Below are positions 32,449 through 37,399 of a stretch of 37,399 nucleotides of DNA, piece after piece. The position numbers and the translations under genes were made by a program. Each line of letters opens with the position of its first letter. The stretch's first letter is position 1. The DNA is from Nitrospirota bacterium. Lineage in GTDB: Bacteria > Nitrospirota > Thermodesulfovibrionia > SZUA-242. The stretch is from contig QJVM01000137.1 of assembly GCA_003235715.1 (NCBI GenBank), positions 1 to 37,399 on the forward strand. The letters are read 5' to 3'. A model generated the notes under the pieces. It saw only the letters and a program-made list of their open reading frames with translations. It made no database searches and had not been told where the DNA came from.

Positions 32449-33231
32449 TTACTTGCCGAACAGTCCCTTAAGGGCGTCCGTCGCGCCCTTTTGCCCTTCC
32501 TGGAGGACCTTGTCGGCTCCCTCCTGGAGACCTTGCTGAAGTCCCTCTGACGACAGGTCAAGTCCGGTCAACTCCTTCTGAATCACCGGCACCAGGGCCT
32601 TGTTGACCGCCACCAACACCACTTTCAGCACACCGGCAAAATCGGTCGCCTTGTCCTTCCCGATATCGTTCAGGGTAATGGTGGGCAACTTCACGCTCAC
32701 CTTCTTTTCCTCCAGCAACGTCATGCTGAGGTGGGCCTCGCCGCCACTGATCACGAGACGGTCGATCACCACCTTCTTGCCCGGTTTCTCGCCTGCGGAT
32801 TCTCCTGCTTTTTTCTCGCCGCCCTGACCGCCACCGGCAAAGGCCGCCGCGTTGGCCTGCAGCTGGTTGAGGTTGCTCTTGCCCAGGGCGCCCTCATAGA
32901 TGATCTTCGGCCCGTCAATGGTGATTTCCCGGATATGGACGGTGTCGGAGGTCACCGACTGCGGGTCCAGGCTGACCTTGATGCGGTCCATATCAAAGGC
33001 ATAATCCGTGGTAAAGCCCTTGGGGTTTCCGATGGTAAATCCACTCAACTCCCCGCTCCCTGAGGAAAGTTCAATCTTCACCTTGGCGAGCTTGACGTCC
33101 GCGAGGAGGATCTTCGGTCCGGCCGTCTCAACACCCTTCTTAACGATGCTGTCCAGATTGCTGACCAGCAGACTGACCGCGACAATAATGATAACGACAA
33201 GTACTACGAGTGCAATCAATGCTTTCTTCAT
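32449..33231 (-). CDS. AsmA-like anchored periplasmic protein
   Basis: A 260-residue protein with one N-terminal membrane anchor (KKALIALVVLVVIIIVAVSL). The following beta-rich region (VKIELSSGSGELSGFTIGNP, then VSLDPQSVTSDTVHIREITI) resembles the start of AsmA/DUF748-type proteins, which are related to lipid-transfer proteins at the envelope. It is much shorter than full AsmA. A Gly/Lys/Glu-rich linker (about 140-155) divides it, and the C-terminus is a repetitive amphipathic helix (GLQQGLQEGADKVLQEGQKG). The ATG at 33231 has TTGGAGGT upstream; an ATG 16 codons earlier has none. It stands alone, with gaps over 250 bases on both sides. Confidence 0.7.
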   Translation of the reverse strand: MKKALIALVVLVVIIIVAVSLLVSNLDSIVKKGVETAGPKILLADVKLAKVKIELSSGSGELSGFTIGNPKGFTTDYAFDMDRIKVSLDPQSVTSDTVHIREITIDGPKIIYEGALGKSNLNQLQANAAAFAGGGQGGEKKAGESAGEKPGKKVVIDRLVISGGEAHLSMTLLEEKKVSVKLPTITLNDIGKDKATDFAGVLKVVLVAVNKALVPVIQKELTGLDLSSEGLQQGLQEGADKVLQEGQKGATDALKGLFGK

Positions 33232-33438
33232 AACCCGACCTCCAACCCGTTCAAATGTTGACTTTCTGCTCTTCGGCAAATCTCGATGCTTTCATAACAG
33301 GCACTCTAAACCCGGACGATCAAGGTGTCAAATGGACCGATCTTGTGGGGGAAGACCCGGTCGCGCTAGACACAGGGACGGGCAACAGCATATTTTACGA
33401 AGGCCCCGCATCGGCGGTTCCAGTGCCCGGAGCCTGCC

Positions 33439-33460
33439 GACACGCCAGCAAGGGCGTGTC
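33439..33460 (-). terminator. Hairpin after the tctC-like gene
   Basis: GACACGCC (33439-33446) and GGCGTGTC (33453-33460) form a perfect 8-bp stem with a 6-base loop, 26 bases after the TctC stop codon on the minus strand. No T-tract follows, so a Rho-independent terminator is unlikely, but it may mark the 3' end. Confidence 0.35.
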
Positions 33461-33485
33461 AGCTCAGACCATCCCGGCTCTATAA

Positions 33486-34451
33486 TTATTCGGGCTGTAT
33501 CCCCGCTTCCTTTACAAGGCTTGCCACATCGGCCATCTCTTTGTCGACGAAGTCCGAGAACTCTCCCTGGGACAGTTCCATAGGCTCAAATGCCCGCTTA
33601 TTGAATTTATCAAGCACGTCGGGCGAGGCAAGTGCTAGGCTGATATCTTTCTCGAGCTTATCCGCGACGTTCTGGGGAAGCCCGGCCGGAGCCCATATGC
33701 CCCACCATATGGAACTTTCAAAGCCCGGGAGGCCCGCCTCCGCGATGGTTGGCACATCCGGCATTGCAGACGTGCGTTCACTGCTGGTCACGCCCAAGGC
33801 GCGTAACTTGCCGCTATTGACCCCTTTCAATGCCAGCGAAACCGGCAAGAACGAGAAAAGAACGTCGCCATTGCTCGTCGAGGCAACCGTCTCAGGGCCA
33901 CCTTTGAAAGGGACATGAACCATTTTGGTTCCTGTCTCACTCACAAATTTTTCCGCCACGAGGTGCGCGGCACTCCCTGTGCCGGGTGATCCAAATTTGA
34001 TCTCACCCGGCTTGTTCCTTGCGGCTGCAATGATATCCGACGTAGTCTCCGCTTCAGCCGATGAACCCACAACGAGAGCCAGGGGCTGTCTGGCAAGAAG
34101 TGCAATAGCCTTGAAATCCTTGGAAGGCTGATAGGGCAAACTGGTATAGAGGGATGGGTTTACCGCAAAACCACTGGAGTGTACGAGCAGGGTGTAACCG
34201 TCCGGCGCAGCCTTTGCGACTACGTTGGCCCCAATCGTGCCACCGGCCCCGGCCTGATTCTCAACCGTGACCGGTTGTCCCCATATTTCCGAGAGTTTTT
34301 CGCTAATGGTGCGACCGACGAAATCAGTGGCGCTGCCCTCCGTGAACGTAATGATCACCTTAACCGGTTTCGTGGGATATTCCTGGGCCTTAACGCAAGC
34401 GGTAAGGCATACAATAATGAAACAGCCGAGTAAGATTCTTATGATTCTCAT
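33486..34451 (-). CDS. Tripartite tricarboxylate transporter binding protein (TctC/Bug family)
   Basis: A 321-residue extracytoplasmic solute-binding protein. The signal ends LTAC, so it may be a lipoprotein. The family pattern is clear: YPTKPVKVIITFTEGSATDF, then NQAGAGGTIGANVVAKAAPDG, FGSPGTGSAAHLVAEKF, VHVPFKGGPETVA and GLPGFESSIWWGIWAPAGLP. Such proteins capture carboxylates or similar small acids. No TctA or TctB membrane genes are adjacent in this window, so this is an orphan, as is common for Bug proteins. AAAGGAGGGG precedes the ATG. A GTTACAGTAAC palindrome lies 43 bases upstream of it. Confidence 0.93.
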   Translation of the reverse strand: MRIIRILLGCFIIVCLTACVKAQEYPTKPVKVIITFTEGSATDFVGRTISEKLSEIWGQPVTVENQAGAGGTIGANVVAKAAPDGYTLLVHSSGFAVNPSLYTSLPYQPSKDFKAIALLARQPLALVVGSSAEAETTSDIIAAARNKPGEIKFGSPGTGSAAHLVAEKFVSETGTKMVHVPFKGGPETVASTSNGDVLFSFLPVSLALKGVNSGKLRALGVTSSERTSAMPDVPTIAEAGLPGFESSIWWGIWAPAGLPQNVADKLEKDISLALASPDVLDKFNKRAFEPMELSQGEFSDFVDKEMADVASLVKEAGIQPE

Positions 34452-34493
34452 TTGCCCCCTCCTTTGGTTCTGTTACGTTCCAGTCGCTGATTC

Positions 34494-34504
34494 GTTACAG
34501 TAAC
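34494..34504. promoter_or_regulatory. Short palindrome before the TctC-like gene
   Basis: GTTAC-A-GTAAC, a perfect 5-1-5 palindrome, with another TGTTACG 20 bases closer to the gene. A possible operator; no matched regulator gene is nearby. Confidence 0.25.
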
Positions 34505-34743
34505 CTTGTTTGAACCCCTTTCCCTGAAATTTGTATGGTTGACTGTTTTTCGCAACGTATCACGTGAGTTCTGCTCTGTCAAATGGGCGTTTAGAATTGC
34601 GATAATCCCGGAGCAGAAGCGTCTTGAATAGTTTTACCGCGTATCGGAGGAGGTCCAGGCTAAGGTGTCGAACGCCTCTGTCACCTGCCGCCGATTCCTC
34701 TATTCTGGAGACCGGAGTGTTATCGCTTCTGCCAAAGATAGTT

Positions 34744-35286
34744 CTAGACGCCGGGAGGAAGCTTGGAAGCCATCATCTTCCGTCGGTCCATCCTCCGCCC
34801 ATCGACGATGAAGGTCCCGTCCCCCACGGCGTGAACCGTGCGCTTCTCCTTGCGGGCGGTATTGATGTATGCGGCTACCGCCTCCAGCACGACAATATTG
34901 TGCTTCTTAATGATATCGATGACCTTGCACTCTATGTTGGCCAGACATTCCTTGATGAGGGGCGGCTGGACGACCTTGCCCTGAACAGGGGTGAGCTTGA
35001 ACCGGGCAAACTTGTCCGTGTCGGCCCCGGAGCACGTTCCTATACCCACGACCGTATCCAGCAGGTTGACCGTCGGAATGGCAATGACGCACTCCCTGCT
35101 CGCTCGTAACGCCTTGAAGGAGTAGTTCCATTCTCCTGTGGTTATAGCAAACGTGGGGGTGAAGTCCACCACCATGGTCCAAGAGATGGTCATGATGTTG
35201 TCCTCCTTCCCATCATGGGTGGTCACAAGCACCACCGGCCCGGATTCCATCAGAGTAAAGGCCTTGCTCAGTTTCAACGGACGCAT
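34744..35286 (-). CDS. Flavin reductase family protein (FMN-binding split barrel)
   Basis: A 180-residue flavoprotein of the DIM6/NTAB group. It has VVLVTTHDGKEDNIMTISWT, then FAITTGEWNYSFKALRASRE and FARFKLTPVQGKVVQPPLIK, as in family members that reduce FMN with NAD(P)H or supply reduced flavin to a partner. The ATG is preceded by a very strong GGAGGTGATC site. It lies 40 bases after the EamA gene on the same strand and is probably the last gene of a small operon with the flavodoxin-like gene two positions upstream; both bind flavin. The 34452-34743 gap downstream shows no clear terminator. Confidence 0.9.
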   Translation of the reverse strand: MRPLKLSKAFTLMESGPVVLVTTHDGKEDNIMTISWTMVVDFTPTFAITTGEWNYSFKALRASRECVIAIPTVNLLDTVVGIGTCSGADTDKFARFKLTPVQGKVVQPPLIKECLANIECKVIDIIKKHNIVVLEAVAAYINTARKEKRTVHAVGDGTFIVDGRRMDRRKMMASKLPPGV

Positions 35287-35326
35287 GAGATCACCTCCGA
35301 CATCCCACTCATCTTTGACATATGTG

Positions 35327-36232
35327 CTAGGGCCGCGGGCCGCCCCGCAGGTCTGCCTCCGCCGCCGGCCGAACCGATGTCTGGCCTTGCTTGCCCCTCA
35401 ACACAACCAGCGAAATACCGCCAAGGATGGCTCCCCCCGCAACCACCAGCCTTAACGTTAAAGGCTCTCCTAAAAGGAAGACTCCGCCAAACGCCGCGAT
35501 CACAGGCACGCTGAGCTGAACCGTTGCGGCTGTGGTGGCTTTCAGGAAGGGCAACGCCGAATACCAGATGACATACCCGGCCCCCGAGGCCAGTACGCCT
35601 GAGATGAGTGCATACACAATGCCCCCCGGATCGAACGACACCCGACCTGACATCAGGACGTTTAAGAACACTGTCATTACTGAAGCCCGCATGAAATTGC
35701 CTGCCGTGACGTTCAGAGGATTACCCGCCACCTTCCCACGCACGGAATAAATTCCCCAGGCAATACCGGCACCCAGCATCAGCAATGCGCCCGTCAACGG
35801 CGGTGCGGACAGACCGGGAAACAAGAGCCCGGTCAGACCGCCCAAAGCCAGCACGAGACCGGCGACCTGCGGAGCCCGCATGCGCTCACCCTTCCAGAGC
35901 CCGTAACCGATCATGGTGGTCTGCACGGCCCCGAAGAGAAGGAGAGCCCCGGCCGCCGCGGTCAATTGCACATAGGAGAGCGAGAATGCGGCTGCGTATG
36001 CGAAGAGCGCCATTCCCGAAAGCCAGTTCCCCCCGCCTGCCGTTGCACCACGGCGAAGACCCGAAAGAATCCAGAGGAAAAGCGCGCCGGATAATAACCG
36101 GATGCTTGTGAAACTCACCGGATCCAGTCGGGTATATACAAGAGCGCTTCTGCAAAGCAGGGAGTTCCCCGCAAAGGCGATCAGCGCCAACAGTGTCAGG
36201 AGAAAAGTGCGAGGATATGGCACCGGAGACAT
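35327..36232 (-). CDS. EamA/DMT-family transporter
   Basis: Inner-membrane permease of 301 residues with about ten membrane helices arranged as two EamA repeats (about 8-140 and 150-280). The first repeat has LLALIAFAGNSLLCRSALVY and SFTSIRLLSGALFLWILSGL; the second has YVIWYSALPFLKATTAATVQ and PVIAAFGGVFLLGEPLTLRL. Members export metabolites or amino acids; the substrate is unknown. An AGAAGGG sequence touches the ATG, so a GTG three codons in (36223) is a possible start. The C-terminal tail is short and basic. Part of a probable operon with its flavin-binding neighbours. Confidence 0.9.
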   Translation of the reverse strand: MSPVPYPRTFLLTLLALIAFAGNSLLCRSALVYTRLDPVSFTSIRLLSGALFLWILSGLRRGATAGGGNWLSGMALFAYAAAFSLSYVQLTAAAGALLLFGAVQTTMIGYGLWKGERMRAPQVAGLVLALGGLTGLLFPGLSAPPLTGALLMLGAGIAWGIYSVRGKVAGNPLNVTAGNFMRASVMTVFLNVLMSGRVSFDPGGIVYALISGVLASGAGYVIWYSALPFLKATTAATVQLSVPVIAAFGGVFLLGEPLTLRLVVAGGAILGGISLVVLRGKQGQTSVRPAAEADLRGGPRP

Positions 36233-36325
36233 CCCTTCTAATCCCGGATGGGCCGGTTCTGCGTTGTCCTGTGCGGACTCGGCGAGCCCCTCCGCGCGTG
36301 CCGGACAGGAGAATTCGTGCTCATT

Positions 36326-36910
36326 CTACCAGGACCCAATTCCCCTTCCGAGTTTTCTGGCTTTCGCCAGCCAGCGTTCCCCGATGTGTGCGGGGTCCGG
36401 GGTCATGGGGACGTTGATCTGCGCTCTGATGTCGAAGCCGGCCGCCTTCAGCACGATCCGGACGGCACGGAGTGTTCCGCGGCCTTGCGAGGGTAGTTCG
36501 TTGAAGGGAAAGGGTGACAGGGAGGCAGTGACAATGGCCGCCTTCTTGCCCTTATGCTTTGGTTTTGGAAAGCGCCAGGTATAGAGCTCATAATGTTCAA
36601 GGGTAGGCACATTGCGATCAAAGAGAAGCTTCAATGGCCCGGGCATGTTGCCCCAATAGGTGGGGGCGCCCACCACGAGACCCGAACAGCCGGCTAACAA
36701 CTCTCCTATCCGATGGGCGTCGTCCCTTGGAAGAATGCACACCTTGTCGGGCCTGCATTTCAGACACCCAATGCATGGCCTTATGGAAAGGCTGTTGACA
36801 TCGACCCACTCCACTTCGGCGCCGGCGGATCGTGCTTCATCCGCAATGATCCTGAGAAGCGTCGAGGTCACGCCTTTTTTCCTGGGGCTGCTGTTCAATA
36901 TGAGGATCAT
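36326..36910 (-). CDS. Flavodoxin-like NAD(P)H-dependent reductase with iron-sulfur-flavoprotein Cys motif
   Basis: A 194-residue protein of the FMN-reductase/multimeric flavodoxin group. MILILNSSPRKKGVTSTLL is the phosphate-binding loop for FMN, and VVGAPTYWGNMPGPLKLLFD is the second FMN site. Between them IRPCIGCLKCRPDKVC gives Cys-x2-Cys-x2-Cys-x5-Cys, the compact spacing seen in archaeal iron-sulfur flavoproteins, where it holds a 4Fe-4S cluster. It may thus pass electrons between a ferredoxin-like partner and a flavin substrate. The ATG at 36910 with GAAGG eight bases upstream is preferred over a GTG at 36919. It begins 21 bases after the ATP-grasp-like gene. Confidence 0.85.
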   Translation of the reverse strand: MILILNSSPRKKGVTSTLLRIIADEARSAGAEVEWVDVNSLSIRPCIGCLKCRPDKVCILPRDDAHRIGELLAGCSGLVVGAPTYWGNMPGPLKLLFDRNVPTLEHYELYTWRFPKPKHKGKKAAIVTASLSPFPFNELPSQGRGTLRAVRIVLKAAGFDIRAQINVPMTPDPAHIGERWLAKARKLGRGIGSW

Positions 36911-36931
36911 CCTCTTCACCTTCTTTGTCCG

Positions 36932-37399
36932 TCACCCTACCTGTGATCGTCCGACGCGCTGTGTACGATCGCGCCTTGCCGCGTCTAACCGGGCCGCGAC
37001 TGCCTCAAGAATATACGGCACCGCAGATTCGGGATACGGTGCAACACTGCTGACATTTATCTCGCCCAATACGTAGGTATCCTGATTGTGAATATCCCTG
37101 GGGCCCAGCAGGAAATCGCAGTCCCACAGGATTGGAAGTGATGCCCTCTCAATATCCAGCAGTTCCTGCACGGCGGGCACCCACTCTTTCTCCAACTTGT
37201 CTTTCACAGCCTGAAACTCCGGTATGGATGGCGGATGATAGTACCGCGGTCCCGGTTGCGGTGCCTCCGCCCGAGGCATACCCGGGGCGGCAGGGTACAA
37301 CGCGTTCACCGGCTGGTGGCCGAATCCGGCCACCCGATCATGCACCAGATAGCAGCGGATCATCCCTTCGGGAAGCCGCTCCTGATATTCCTGATCGAT
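36932..37399 (-). CDS. ATP-grasp-like protein (Cj0069-family-like), C-terminal part
   Basis: The window edge cuts the N-terminus; 155 residues remain. The frame is open from base 37399. The visible part has EGMIRCYLVHDRVAGFGHQ, then ILWDCDFLLGPRD and TYVLGEINVSSVAPYPESAV. The last two resemble the metal-binding Asp and the Glu-x-Asn of ATP-grasp ligases, and the whole pattern agrees with the Cj0069 family as I recall it. The reaction is unknown. The C-terminus is Arg-rich (LDAARRDRTQRVGRSQ). It is the first visible gene of the probable operon with the flavodoxin-like gene. Confidence 0.7.
   Translation of the reverse strand: MDQEYQERLPEGMIRCYLVHDRVAGFGHQPVNALYPAAPGMPRAEAPQPGPRYYHPPSIPEFQAVKDKLEKEWVPAVQELLDIERASLPILWDCDFLLGPRDIHNQDTYVLGEINVSSVAPYPESAVPYILEAVAARLDAARRDRTQRVGRSQVG

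Noticed and set aside
33439-33460. Considered as an insertion-sequence end or recombination site because of the perfect 8-bp inverted repeat
   Set aside because: There is no transposase or integrase nearby, no second copy and no target duplication. A transcript-end hairpin is simpler.

Overview
This is GC-rich, gene-dense bacterial chromosome with no phage, transposon, rRNA, tRNA or CRISPR signature that I could see. The gene set points to a Gram-negative of the Desulfobacterota (old Deltaproteobacteria). The evidence is c-type cytochromes, PurH carried as two separate half-genes, a PAS protein with the Cys/His C-terminal module common in that group, many lipoproteins, an RseC/AmpG cell-envelope block and a complete RND efflux operon. 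The assignment is inferred from gene content, not from a marker gene.

Layout. 1-9.5 kb is mostly housekeeping: a cut multiheme cytochrome (-), the IMP cyclohydrolase half of PurH (+), dCMP deaminase (-), a DegQ/HtrA protease (+) with a clear terminator, spermidine synthase (-), an HD-GYP phosphodiesterase (+), the AICAR formyltransferase half of PurH (+), a short minus-strand unit made of a structured leader, a terminator and a 66-aa zinc-ribbon gene, and argS (+) behind a promoter so close that its mRNA may be leaderless. 9.5-12.9 kb is a minus-strand block: a cytoplasmic DUF1460 amidase-like protein, AmpG muropeptide permease, an RseC-like gene broken by a frame change, and a class I O-methyltransferase. 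13-15.2 kb holds a diheme cytochrome c peroxidase/MauG-type protein translationally coupled to a Met/His-rich YtkA-like lipoprotein.

15.5-18.1 kb carries an SPFH protein with three C-terminal zinc ribbons and a partner protein with two zinc ribbons. 18.3-20.3 kb is a tightly overlapping trio: a TlpA-like thioredoxin, a DUF4266 lipoprotein and a DUF3570 predicted outer-membrane beta-barrel. The DUF3570 protein has two RnfG/NqrC-like flavinylation motifs just after its signal peptide, so this looks like an envelope electron-transfer module that would need an ApbE enzyme encoded elsewhere. 20.9-27.4 kb is a TetR-controlled RND efflux operon (adaptor, pump, outer-membrane channel). An 18-bp palindrome over the tetR promoter closely resembles the operator of acyl-CoA-responsive FadR of Bacillus.

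27.5-37.4 kb is all minus strand, with longer gaps and a more accessory character: a PAS protein, two paralogous small alpha/beta proteins either side of a lipase-like lipoprotein, a Bax-like glucosaminidase lipoprotein, an AsmA-like anchored protein, an orphan TctC binding protein, and a probable operon of an ATP-grasp-like protein (cut by the window end), an iron-sulfur-flavoprotein-like flavodoxin, an EamA transporter and a flavin reductase.

The points most worth a second look are the doubly flavinylated DUF3570 trio, the structured minus-strand leader before the small zinc-ribbon gene, the FadR-type operator on an efflux operon, the split rseC, and the peroxidase/YtkA and SPFH/zinc-ribbon pairs, whose joint function is unknown.
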